Counted from the stretch's first letter, positions 28,101 to 34,899 are shown. The stretch is DNA of 35,897 nt from Leptofilum sp050292445 (GCA_050292445.1 JBNKLQ010000023.1:1-35897), one strand, 5' to 3'. Numbers and translations are program-made. Notes: generated from the sequence alone by a model not told the origin.

Positions 28101-28706
28101 GAAGATGTACGGCTCATTCGCGAAAGTGGGAACCATCTTCGTGGACTTATTGGTGACATTCTAGATATGTCCAAAATTGAAGCCGGTCGTATGGACCTGC
28201 GGTATGAGGAAGTGGATATTATCCAGTTGGCGAATGATGTCATGGCTACCGCAGCACCATTAGCACAGGAGAAGAAGCTGTTCCTCAATCTGGATATTGA
28301 CGAAGATGTGAAGCCAGTTATAGCAGACCGTACCCGGATACGGCAGGTGATGTGGAATATTGTTGGCAATGCTATCAAGTTTACCGATAAAGGGAGTGTT
28401 ACTATTTCGGTGCAAGCCCAGCCTAACCATGTGCTCTGCTCCATCCGAGATACTGGAATTGGTATTAAAGAGGAAAATGTCGGTGCCGTATTTGAACAGT
28501 TCCGTCAGATTGATGGCGGTTTGAATCGTGCCGCAGGTGGTACCGGATTGGGGATGCCCATCACGAAAAAACTGGTAGAGTTACATGGCGGCGAAATTTG
28601 GCTAGAAAGTGTGTATGGACAAGGCAGCACCTTTTTGTTTACCATTCCTTATGAGCCACCAAAAGCAGTGCTTCATGCGGCTGAGGCCGCTCCCAGTTCT
28701 GCCTAA
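25119..28706 (+). CDS. cytoplasmic hybrid-sensor histidine kinase: PAS, four GAFs, REGW module, HisKA, HATPase
   Basis: 1195 residues. ATG 25119 or ATG 25122 could be used; GGAG is 4 or 7 bases ahead. The first overlaps the upstream stop by 4 bases. Order: PAS (5-125, DHILITDTDGIILYVNPVFE), GAF1 (about 140-300), GAF2 (312-470), GAF3 (486-645, FGYYYTQLLRYD), REGW module (R664, SREGWKKHQQQQ), GAF4 (780-935, FGLYHAHIYLTN), HisKA (about 950-1020) with phospho-acceptor H965 in SHELRTPLN, and HATPase with N box NIVGNAIKFT, DTGIGI, FEQFRQ and GGTGLGM. All kinase motifs are intact, and there is no attached receiver. It is the only transmitter in the array and shares its GAF and REGW modules, so it probably receives signals from the transmitter-less sensors. 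It lacks their common tail. Confidence 0.92.
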   Translation: MMNLDNEIFRALAEQTDDHILITDTDGIILYVNPVFESITGYSAKDVLGKTPRILKSGEHGNPFYEKLWQTVLSGKTFRGMSINKKKDGTFYYEEKTITPVKNAAGEITHLISIGKDVTARVEADQAEKKQLIEGKISSLATVQAISETLHHAPDLQAVVTRATQAIVEYTDAPSVALFLLDEAEQCLQIHASHGFSKAALKAGSTLPLEGSLSGLTLAQKQVLTSDDILKDKRLEPAVRKALVKQGLQNVISFPLLFQGESLGVVNLIFDEDTSFSEQDRETLLTIGKTIGLAIVNARRFDDIQQNEERTRRRLEIRQALVLAQTQEEVVDVLVDRATYFPRTAISVFTLDKTSDTPVLVLRKTDEVKSGLTRMPDDTQIPTAYLPNTFMSDEPFVSHNIMEDERATDEAKELASKFGALGIAVYPLQAGGEWLGIVIFASAETGYFTEEKLEIYHDLTEQGALALRAASLNEEAQASLARREREVQLTTQVAQEIASASSLHDLYQRVVTQVQEQFGYYYTQLLRYDESMDTLAMVVGYGDVGQKMLEMNHSMPMGVGLIGKAAETKLSVLRGRVANDPNWQSNPLLPKTASELSVPIKLRDQVLGVLDVQSSAIDGVNANDQLLLEGLCGQIAIAMDSTRLRQEMESRLRELNLLQRQMSREGWKKHQQQQEKIGYSFDLTGLRVLTSQTEEFADGDQNGAEPKSEAQTMVSKPLTVRGESIGSFGIEEDPERPLTDEEREIIDAVAQELAEALEAARLFEQTQIALAEQERLASELETVAQVSTAASTILEADELLQSVVDLAKSSFGLYHAHIYLTNETGKKLLLKAGAGNIGRLMSLEGREINIDDDSIVARAARTQKGVLENNVRRIVDFMPHPLLPETRSEMALPMLVGGKLIGVLDLQSDEEEYFTQEDLNVQTTLAAQIAVAVENANQYAIQVQTSTKLREVDVLKSEFLASMSHELRTPLNSIIGFADVLLEGLDGDLNERMEEDVRLIRESGNHLRGLIGDILDMSKIEAGRMDLRYEEVDIIQLANDVMATAAPLAQEKKLFLNLDIDEDVKPVIADRTRIRQVMWNIVGNAIKFTDKGSVTISVQAQPNHVLCSIRDTGIGIKEENVGAVFEQFRQIDGGLNRAAGGTGLGMPITKKLVELHGGEIWLESVYGQGSTFLFTIPYEPPKAVLHAAEAAPSSA

Positions 28707-28874
28707 GGGTTGTTTTGAATATTGATAACATTGCTTCTGCAGTGATAAGGTAAAGCGAAAGGTATTTTGATGTACAATAGTAGCAATATTTACGTATATC
28801 CAAGTAATCGGTGGAGCCTTTGCCGCTTACAAAAACACCCTAGCAGTAACGATTTTGAATTAAGGTAAGTCATT

Positions 28875-29261
28875 ATGGCGAAAACAGATAAGAAAGTTCT
28901 TTGTGTGGAAGATAATCCAGTAAATATGCTGCTTGTATCACGTATTGTAGAAGCAGAGGGTCACGAGTTAATTAAGGCATCCGACGCGTCAGCGGCCGAA
29001 GCTATTTTGTCTACTGTGGTTCCCGATATTATTTTGCTAGATATCAACTTGCCCGGAAAAAGCGGTCTGGACCTGGCACGGGAGTTTAAAGGCGATGATC
29101 GTTTAGCGCCCGTGCCGCTGATTGCCACGACGGCGCAGGTTTTGGTGGGGGATCGGGAACGTTGCCTGGAAGCAGGCTGCGATGATTACCTACCAAAACC
29201 GCTGGATATTCGCAAGCTGCGTGAAGTGCTGCGCCAATATTTGAATAATGGGGTAGGCTAG
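28875..29261 (+). CDS. single-domain response regulator (CheY/DivK-like receiver)
   Basis: 128 residues, a stand-alone receiver with no output domain. Acidic pocket E12-D13, phospho-acceptor D56 in IILLDINLPG, switch Thr in LIATTA, and the conserved Lys in YLPKPLD are all present. AAGG lies ahead of ATG 28875. It follows the kinase gene by 168 bases; this gap contains AT-rich sequence with a TACAAT hexamer (28773-28778) but no convincing -35, so a separate promoter is uncertain. It is probably phosphorylated by the kinase at 25119 and passes the signal by protein contact or phosphorelay to a target outside the window. Confidence 0.92.
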   Translation: MAKTDKKVLCVEDNPVNMLLVSRIVEAEGHELIKASDASAAEAILSTVVPDIILLDINLPGKSGLDLAREFKGDDRLAPVPLIATTAQVLVGDRERCLEAGCDDYLPKPLDIRKLREVLRQYLNNGVG

Positions 29262-29302
29262 GCTAACGGCCGTATCCACCACCAATCTCATCTCTAAAAT
29301 TA

Positions 29303-29342
29303 AACCTCTCGTGAGTTGATCTTGCGAGAGGTTGCTGCTTTT
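29303..29342 (+). terminator. terminator between convergent transcripts
   Basis: A 9-bp stem (aacctctcg 29303-29311; cgagaggtt 29325-29333) with a 13-base loop is followed by a T-rich stretch (to 29342). On the - strand the same hairpin is followed by tttaatttt. It can serve both the receiver gene (+) and the methyltransferase operon (-), which converge here. Confidence 0.7.
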
Positions 29343-30531
29343 ATAGCGCCTTCGTGGACACCACAACCGCCGGCTCTCCTAAAATGTGCGTCAAGAACAA
29401 AAAGCGATGTGTCTCCTTCGGTCCACTCAAGCGGAGCCGCCGTTGGAGCTTATCTGGTTCCAGCGGTGAGCCACGCTTCTGGATGGTGACGCTGCCCACT
29501 TGCCGCTCCCGTAGATAGTGACGCAGTTGCTTGAGTTGAAACGGGAAATGGGCCTCTACAGCAAAACAGCGGGCAAAGGGTGTGGCTACGGCCGTTTCCG
29601 CCGTTAAATACGCGATTGATTCATCAATCTGGTTAGCCCCAATCTGCACCGCTAATGCCTGCACCAAATGTGCCCGAATAATGGCGTTATCCGGCTCATA
29701 GAGGAATGCTTTAGGTGGTGTGCATTCGACTGGCTCTGTGGGTAAATCGGCTGTGGTGAGTGTATGGCCCTCAGGCAGCAAGGTGGCTCGCCGCTGGACA
29801 CCAGAATGCAGACGGCCGTACCACAGCACCCCTTCCTTCATCTCCCCATTGAGCGAAACAAACTCCACTTCTGCATCATCTGGTAGTTCGGTGTAATCTA
29901 CCCCAGGGCTGATTTTTACGGCCGTTTCCGGCACCACTGCCCGCCACTGATCGATCAAACTTAGCGGGGGACGATATTGCGCCAGCGAAAAAAAGCGACG
30001 GCCGTGTTCGTCCCGCCGGGCTGGGTCGAAGAAGAGCGCATCCATCTGGTGCAGCGGCGTCAAACTGAGCAAATCGGCTTGCAGTGGATGGAATCGTTCA
30101 CCATGACCATAAACCCGCACGTTTTCCTGAGCCATGGCTAGACGCACCGGTTCCCAATCCACGCCGGTGACCTCTGCCTGAGCAGCCAGGGCAATGGCAT
30201 CCCCGCCGATGCCGCAGCCCAAATCGGCAATCTGCTGGCAGCCCAGCTCGGCAAAGCGGCGGGCGCGGTGCTGCGCCACTTTTTCCGCCGACGCCTGTTC
30301 CAAAGCGGCGCGCACAAAATACATTTGCTCCGCCCGGCTAAATTTGGCAGCGGCATGCTGCCGCAACACGATGGTTTCCAGCACGGCCTGGGCCTTTGTT
30401 TTGGGCAATTTTTGGCGCAGCCAGGTGGCAATTTGTAGATGAGTTGGGGGGGTGATGCCCAGTTGTCCCACATCAGCCAGCCAGCGCTGGCCTTCAGCGG
30501 AGAGCAAGAAAGCGAGATCGTCCAGTGTCAT
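29341..30531 (-). CDS. class I SAM-dependent methyltransferase with THUMP-like C-terminal domain
   Basis: 396 residues. A helical N-terminal part (1-95) precedes a Rossmann methyltransferase fold with motif I IADLGCGIGGDAIALA, the acidic VTGVDWEPVRLAMA motif and motif IV ALFFDPARR. The C-terminal 80 or so residues (FQLKQLRHYLRERQVGSVTI, KRGSPLEPDKL) match the THUMP-like domain of a widespread uncharacterised methyltransferase family. RNA is the likely substrate but has not been established. It is the last gene of a three-gene operon, 5 bases behind the nuclease gene, with only a weak RBS. It carries four ACGGCCGT palindromes. Confidence 0.85.
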   Translation of the reverse strand: MTLDDLAFLLSAEGQRWLADVGQLGITPPTHLQIATWLRQKLPKTKAQAVLETIVLRQHAAAKFSRAEQMYFVRAALEQASAEKVAQHRARRFAELGCQQIADLGCGIGGDAIALAAQAEVTGVDWEPVRLAMAQENVRVYGHGERFHPLQADLLSLTPLHQMDALFFDPARRDEHGRRFFSLAQYRPPLSLIDQWRAVVPETAVKISPGVDYTELPDDAEVEFVSLNGEMKEGVLWYGRLHSGVQRRATLLPEGHTLTTADLPTEPVECTPPKAFLYEPDNAIIRAHLVQALAVQIGANQIDESIAYLTAETAVATPFARCFAVEAHFPFQLKQLRHYLRERQVGSVTIQKRGSPLEPDKLQRRLRLSGPKETHRFLFLTHILGEPAVVVSTKAL

Positions 30532-30536
30532 GGGGC

Positions 30537-31367
30537 TCAGGGTAGATCCGGGGTGAGCAGTTGCTCGTTAGGGGGGACTGGTTCTTCTGCTGCGTCGTGT
30601 TCGTCGAGCTCGGGAACGGCCGTACCTGCTCCCTGTCGCCCACAGTAAACTTGATAGGCACATTCTCGGCATGTTTGCCAATCATCAGTCAGCGGCCAGC
30701 TGCCTGCCGCGAAGGCATTGTCTAACTCGGTGGCGATTTGCTGTAATTCGGCCCAGTTAGCCTGGTGTGCCGCTGTGCTATAGCTTAGGGTGACTGGCGT
30801 TTCGGCGTCCTGCACGTACCAGTAAGTCAGGCTGATTTGCTCTGGCGCTAATGGAACATTTTGCGGCCAAAAGGCGTGGCCGCCCTCGGCCAGTAAAGCC
30901 AGATAGAGGCGTGTTTGCCAACGGCCGTTTAATTCATCAATTGTCGAAGGTCGGCCCGTTTTCCAATCAAACACGTGGGCAAACGGTTGGTTTTGGGCAT
31001 CTTCGCCAATAACGAGCAAATCGAAACGGCCGTACAGCAAATGATTGCCTAACGGCACCGTCAGCCCTGTCTCTGGCAAAAAGTGGGCGTTGTCTGGGAG
31101 ATTTTGAACAGGGGAATGTGCTTGGAATGCTTGCCACCATTGTTGGATACGGCCGTCGGGAATGGTCGCAGGTGTGATGGTTAAGCCTAAAAAATGACGC
31201 TCCAGCAGCTGGTGGAAGTCCTGTCCTTGCTGCAAGAGTTGCTCAGTGCGTTCCGGCAGTGGACTGGCAGGCCAGGGCAGACGGCGTAGGGTGCGTAGCT
31301 GAAAGCGGCGCTGGCAAGCCAAGAAATTTGCCAGCTTGTACTGGCTCAGGGTTTGATGCTGTTCCAT
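30537..31367 (-). CDS. PD-(D/E)XK nuclease, RecB/Cas4-like, with four-cysteine cluster
   Basis: 276 residues. The N-terminal LSQYKLANFLACQRRFQL motif places C18 in the position of the first Cas4/AddB-type Fe-S cysteine. The C-terminal CRECAYQVYC supplies three more. Nuclease residues are visible as D116 (YGRFDLLV), D134-x-K136 (VFDWKTGRP) and the QTRLYLALLAE helix (QxxxY motif). Together these predict a single-strand-directed exonuclease with a 4Fe-4S cluster. The acidic, proline-rich C-terminal tail (VPELDEHDAAEEPVP) is likely disordered. Its ATG overlaps the stop of the CHAT gene by one base (TGATG), so the two are translationally coupled. There are no cas genes or CRISPR repeats here, so it is not a CRISPR Cas4. 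It could be a repair enzyme or an effector; the context does not decide. Confidence 0.83.
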   Translation of the reverse strand: MEQHQTLSQYKLANFLACQRRFQLRTLRRLPWPASPLPERTEQLLQQGQDFHQLLERHFLGLTITPATIPDGRIQQWWQAFQAHSPVQNLPDNAHFLPETGLTVPLGNHLLYGRFDLLVIGEDAQNQPFAHVFDWKTGRPSTIDELNGRWQTRLYLALLAEGGHAFWPQNVPLAPEQISLTYWYVQDAETPVTLSYSTAAHQANWAELQQIATELDNAFAAGSWPLTDDWQTCRECAYQVYCGRQGAGTAVPELDEHDAAEEPVPPNEQLLTPDLP

Positions 31368-32809
31368 CAGGCCCAGATGTTGCCGTCAGGTGAGCGCATG
31401 AACAGGACGGGAATGCCCCAGTACGGACTTTCCAGAATGTTGAAGTCCAGGCCGATGCGCGCTTCGGTAACGGCCGTATCCAGCGGTTTGCCCAGTGCCA
31501 GAAATTCATACAGCGTTTGCATAAACGGCCGGGCCGCCTGGTTGGGCAGATCGTATTGCATCGCTACAACGGCAGGCAGACCGCCCCACACCAGCTTGGG
31601 AGCCAACCCCATAAACGCCTGGGCCGAGCTAGACTTTTTTGATTTGTCAGACGTGGCACCTGACTGACAGGCGCTCAAAATGATCAGCTTGGTGTCATCT
31701 CCCTGGAACAAGCGCAGCATTCGGTCCCCATCGAGAAGCACGTGTGATTTACGGCCGTTGTCCAGTGCCAATGCACCACCGCCACTTTTCAGCAGCGCGC
31801 CATGTCCAATGAAATGGAAAATGTGCGGTGGATTTTGCCGTACCTTGGACACCAACGTATTGGGCGACACATTCGGCAATTCCTCAATCACCACCTTGCC
31901 CGATGCCGTAAATTCCGCCAGCGCATCTTTTACTGCATCAATCTCACTCTGTACATCTAGCGTATCCAAATCTTCTGGATTGGCCCAGGCCAGCAAAATT
32001 TTAACTTTGTCTGGGACGGAAATAGGAGCAGCTTCCCGGTTGGTTGGCATGTAGCGCACAAGCGGTGTATCAGCATTCAACGCCAGGAACGATTTATCGT
32101 CCCGGCAATATTCCCAGGGCACCTGGTATAGTTCGCCTGACTTCTCATTGATGTTTATGCGGACGCGTAAGCCTTCATTTCCCCGCTCACGGGATACATT
32201 CAATGCTGTACTGAACAACTCCTGGATGGGTGCGGGGAACAAGAATTTTCTCAAGATTTCTCCCATCTCATTGGCAAACTGCGGTTCAGAAATTTGCACG
32301 TCTCGCAGTGAACGAGCCAGGTATTGGTAGCTGTCGTCTTCAAATGGAAAAATTTGAGGTTTTTCAGCAGACGCTTCTCTCTTTAGCGATTCAGCCTCCA
32401 AGAAATATTCATTTGCATTGCTCGTTGGTCGTATTGTGATGTCAAAGTTGTCATAAACAGTTTTGGGTAATTCTGGCTCTACTGGGGCGTCATTGTCGCC
32501 TCCGTTTGTGCCAACTTCGGCTCCAATTGGTTTTTCTGGTTTAGATAGATCTGGTTCTGGACCACCCCATTTGGTCAAGTCATGCCGTGGTTTTAGGCTG
32601 TGAATCACCTGCAAAAGTTCTGGCGTGATGCCGTTGCGACGGGCAAACTCTTGTAGTTCTTGCGACTTGCGCCGAATCGTATCTCCTGCCAGATTTTCAT
32701 AGCTAATGTCAATGCCGGTTTCAAACTTCAGCTCCATACACAGGGTGCGAATGCCGTCCAGATCAAAAACGTCTTCAATGAGTTGGTATATATGGCGGTA
32801 GTCAGACAT
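31367..32809 (-). CDS. CHAT-domain (caspase-like) protein with effector-associated-type N-terminus
   Basis: 480 residues from ATG 32809. AAAGAGAG lies about 7 bases ahead; an in-frame ATG 14 codons upstream has no RBS. Residues 3-75 form a helical adaptor-like domain (HIYQLIEDVFDLDGIRTLC, ENLAGDTIRRKSQELQEFA) that resembles the effector-associated/death-like domains of bacterial conflict systems. A proline-rich linker leads to a middle domain (about 100-230; VRININEKSGELYQVPWEYC). The C-terminal CHAT domain (about 235-480) has the caspase-type dyad H336 (FHFIGHG) and C381 (ILSACQSG). CHAT proteases cleave partner proteins on activation. The adaptor-like domain should recruit a matching sensor, which is not seen in this window. 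The coupled nuclease is a candidate partner or target, by inference only. Confidence 0.87.
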   Translation of the reverse strand: MSDYRHIYQLIEDVFDLDGIRTLCMELKFETGIDISYENLAGDTIRRKSQELQEFARRNGITPELLQVIHSLKPRHDLTKWGGPEPDLSKPEKPIGAEVGTNGGDNDAPVEPELPKTVYDNFDITIRPTSNANEYFLEAESLKREASAEKPQIFPFEDDSYQYLARSLRDVQISEPQFANEMGEILRKFLFPAPIQELFSTALNVSRERGNEGLRVRININEKSGELYQVPWEYCRDDKSFLALNADTPLVRYMPTNREAAPISVPDKVKILLAWANPEDLDTLDVQSEIDAVKDALAEFTASGKVVIEELPNVSPNTLVSKVRQNPPHIFHFIGHGALLKSGGGALALDNGRKSHVLLDGDRMLRLFQGDDTKLIILSACQSGATSDKSKKSSSAQAFMGLAPKLVWGGLPAVVAMQYDLPNQAARPFMQTLYEFLALGKPLDTAVTEARIGLDFNILESPYWGIPVLFMRSPDGNIWA

Positions 32810-32862
32810 GGAAATGCTCTCTTTTTTTGTTTGTTTGGTTGTCCTTGGCATGGATACTTTGC

Positions 32863-32890
32863 ATCATACAAAGCTTGCCTCAGATGTCAA
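32863..32890 (-). promoter_or_regulatory. sigma-70-type promoter for the CHAT-nuclease-methyltransferase operon
   Basis: Read on the - strand: TTGACA (32890-32885), a 16-base spacer, then TATGAT (32868-32863). This is a perfect -35 and a 5/6 -10. Transcription would start near 32855, giving an untranslated leader of about 46 bases before ATG 32809. Confidence 0.72.
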
Positions 32891-32903
32891 GCAATCTGCG
32901 TTT

Positions 32904-32933
32904 TTACCGATTACTGACTCACTGATTACCGAT
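32904..32933. repeat. short direct repeats in the intergenic gap
   Basis: TTACCGAT occurs at 32904-32911 and 32926-32933, with related gattactga and actgattac units between. The block lies between the ABC ATPase stop and the promoter of the CHAT operon. It could be an operator or a small degenerate repeat; no function is assigned. Confidence 0.35.
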
Positions 32934-32941
32934 AACGGCAA

Positions 32942-33682
32942 CTAATGTGTCAAAATCTTGCTCAGGAACAACTTGGTGCGCTGGTGCTGGGGATTGTTGT
33001 ACAAATCCTCAGGCGAAGCGACTTCTACCACCTGTCCGCTGTCCATAAACACCATGCGGTCGGCGGCGGCGCGGGCAAAGCCCATCTCGTGCGTCACCAC
33101 CACCATCGTCATGCCTTCCTTAGCAAGGTCCAGCATCACATCCAGCACCTCTTTGATCATTTCTGGGTCCAGGGCGCTGGTCGGTTCATCAAACAACATT
33201 ATTTTGGGGTTCATCGCCAGGGAGCGGGCAATGGCCACACGCTGTTGCTGACCGCCAGAAAGCTGACGTGGATAGGCTCCTGCTTTTTCCGGGATGCCCA
33301 CGCGTTCCAGCTGTTCCATGCCAATGCGCTCCGCTTCGGCTTTATCTCGCTTGCGTACCAGCCGCTGGGCGATAGTCACGTTTTCCAGCGCGGTGAGGTG
33401 GGGGAAGAGGTTGAACTGCTGGAATACCATGCCCACTTCAGCCCGTACTTCGTTAATGTTGGTCTTTTTATCTTCCAGGTGCAGCCCCTCGATGTAGATG
33501 CTGCCGCTGGTGGGGGTTTCAAGATGATTGATGCAGCGCAGGACGGTGCTTTTGCCAGAGCCGCTGGGACCAATAATAATAACCACTTCGCCCTGGCGAA
33601 CCGTTAAGCTGACGGCTTTCACCGCTTCGATCTGGCCAAAATATTTGTGTAAATCTTGGATGACAATCATATCGTTATTCAT
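32942..33682 (-). CDS. polar amino-acid ABC transporter ATPase (GlnQ-like)
   Basis: 246 residues, the normal length for the family. Walker A is GPSGSGKST, the Q-loop FQQFNLFPH, the signature LSGGQQQRVAIARSL, Walker B IMLFDEPTSALD and the switch His is in VVVTHEMGF. These are hallmarks of the PAAT ATPases (GlnQ/HisP/ArtP). It energises import through the permease encoded 5 bases upstream. Its RBS (AGAAAGG) overlaps the end of the permease gene. It contains none of the ACGGCCGT palindromes, unlike most neighbours. Confidence 0.95.
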   Translation of the reverse strand: MNNDMIVIQDLHKYFGQIEAVKAVSLTVRQGEVVIIIGPSGSGKSTVLRCINHLETPTSGSIYIEGLHLEDKKTNINEVRAEVGMVFQQFNLFPHLTALENVTIAQRLVRKRDKAEAERIGMEQLERVGIPEKAGAYPRQLSGGQQQRVAIARSLAMNPKIMLFDEPTSALDPEMIKEVLDVMLDLAKEGMTMVVVTHEMGFARAAADRMVFMDSGQVVEVASPEDLYNNPQHQRTKLFLSKILTH

Positions 33683-33687
33683 AATGG

Positions 33688-34791
33688 TTACCTTTCTCCC
33701 ACGCGAATGCGCCGCTCGTACCAGCGCAGCAAGAGGCTTAGGGTGAGGGTCATGGCTAAATATAGAAAGACGATGACCAGGTAGGATTCGGGGAAACGGA
33801 AGGTGCTGCCAGCGTGGAGACGAGAACGCTGTGTCAGTTCCCGCACGGCCAGGACGGAGGCCAGGGAAGAATCCTTGAGCATGGCGATGAAATCATTGCC
33901 TAAGGCTGGTGAAATGTTGCGAATGGCCTGGGGTAAGATGATGTACTGCATCGCCTGGCGGGCGGTCATGCCCAGGGAGCGGGCGGCTTCCATTTGCCCT
34001 TTAGAGATGGATTCAATACCGGCGCGAAAAATCTCGGCCAGGAACGCGCCGTAGATGATGGCCAAGGCCAAAATCGCCCGCAGCTCGATAGACACATCGC
34101 GGTTGTCGATGCCAATACTGTTGCTGACAGCGGGGACAATGACGAAGGCGAGGGTGAGAATGAGCACCAGCGTGGGCACACCGCGAATAAATTCCACATA
34201 GGTAATGGCGATATTGCGGATAAGCCTGTTTTGGCTGATGCGCCCCAGTCCGGCTAAAAGGCCAAAAACCAAGGCCAGCCCAAACCCACCCAGTGTTAGG
34301 TAAAGCGTGGTGGTGATGCCAGGAAAAATAAAGATAAAAGCTTCATTGTAGCCATTGGTAACGGCCGTAACTGAGGTCAAAACACCTTCATTTTCAGCAA
34401 CAAACGTCTTGGCTGGTCCTTTATCTAGCAGCACAGCATCAATCTCGCCTGTGATAAGCGGTTGAATGGCATCTGTCAGTTGGGAAAATTGTTGAATACG
34501 ATCTTCTGACAGCTCTTCGTTGGCGAGATCGTAGCCCGTCCCGTCTGACGGTACACCCACGATCATCTCGTCTTCTCTGACAACTTTACTAAAATTTTGC
34601 AGATCGCCAGCATCTTCTACCCGAATGAGCATTTGCGGCCCAGGTTTCCAAAGAATGAGGAAAGCCATCAGGGCTAGGAAGGTGATAATGGCTACCAGCC
34701 ACCAGGGAAAGTCGCGCCAGTCGCTGGTCGAGGGTTTACGAATTTCAGGATTGTCGAGGGATGGGGGTTGAAGAATTTCAGGTCCAGCCAT
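33688..34791 (-). CDS. amino-acid ABC permease with inserted piece of binding-protein domain
   Basis: 367 residues, well above the roughly 220 usual for PAAT permeases. A cytoplasmic start precedes TM1 (about 29-48). Residues about 54-140 form an extracytoplasmic segment that resembles one lobe of a type-3 solute-binding protein: RIQQFSQLTDAIQPLITGEI and DAVLLDKGPAKTF parallel RIQAFEQFPFAVQALIAGDI and DAVIIDEVAGQGY of the neighbouring binding protein. The permease core follows (about 150-360), with the EAA loop EAARSLGMTARQAMQYIILP and a final YERRI motif. AGGAG lies ahead of the ATG. The insert is too short for a full binding domain, so it is either a degenerate fusion or a docking part. Confidence 0.88.
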   Translation of the reverse strand: MAGPEILQPPSLDNPEIRKPSTSDWRDFPWWLVAIITFLALMAFLILWKPGPQMLIRVEDAGDLQNFSKVVREDEMIVGVPSDGTGYDLANEELSEDRIQQFSQLTDAIQPLITGEIDAVLLDKGPAKTFVAENEGVLTSVTAVTNGYNEAFIFIFPGITTTLYLTLGGFGLALVFGLLAGLGRISQNRLIRNIAITYVEFIRGVPTLVLILTLAFVIVPAVSNSIGIDNRDVSIELRAILALAIIYGAFLAEIFRAGIESISKGQMEAARSLGMTARQAMQYIILPQAIRNISPALGNDFIAMLKDSSLASVLAVRELTQRSRLHAGSTFRFPESYLVIVFLYLAMTLTLSLLLRWYERRIRVGER

Positions 34792-34812
34792 GTTTTTTCT
34801 CCTGTAAATGAA

Positions 34813-34820
34813 ACGGCCGT
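34813..34820. repeat. intergenic copy of the ACGGCCGT palindrome
   Basis: One of two intergenic copies (the other at 29266-29273), just upstream of the permease RBS. Here the match extends to aaacggccgttt. Confidence 0.8.
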
Positions 34821-34864
34821 TTCCCGCCAGCCGCCCTTGCTATTTTGAAGTCGCTCAAATGCAA

Positions 34865-34899
34865 AGAAGCGCCAGTTACATGAAATAACTGACGCTTCT
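34865..34899 (-). terminator. intercistronic hairpin between binding-protein and permease genes
   Basis: A 14-bp stem with one T-G pair on the - strand (34899-34886 with 34878-34865) has a 7-base loop and is followed by ttgcattt. The T tract is broken, so termination may be partial. That would suit higher expression of the binding protein than of the permease and ATPase. Confidence 0.5.

Larger units (their letters stand above)
921..34820. repeat. highly iterated palindrome ACGGCCGT (38 dispersed copies)
   Basis: First bases of the copies found by hand: 921, 1674, 2934, 3680, 4634, 6042, 7032, 9130, 10057, 10180, 10708, 10822, 15158, 15276, 16536, 17174, 18754, 20038, 20554, 21073, 22159, 22414, 22723, 22909, 27323, 29266, 29588, 29812, 29928, 29998, 30616, 30921, 31026, 31149, 31470, 31751, 34361, 34813. 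About 19 extend to AACGGCCGTT. Four one-base variants ACGGCCGC lie at 5532, 13482, 19612 and 23860. The count was manual and may be off by a few. Confidence 0.85.

Noticed and set aside
28707..28874. Separate promoter for the lone receiver
   Set aside because: TACAAT (28773-28778) resembles a -10 box, but no -35 hexamer occurs at 15-19 bases upstream, so I did not call it.
30537..31367. CRISPR-associated Cas4
   Set aside because: The fold and cysteines are Cas4-like, but no cas1, cas2, other cas gene or repeat array is visible in the window.
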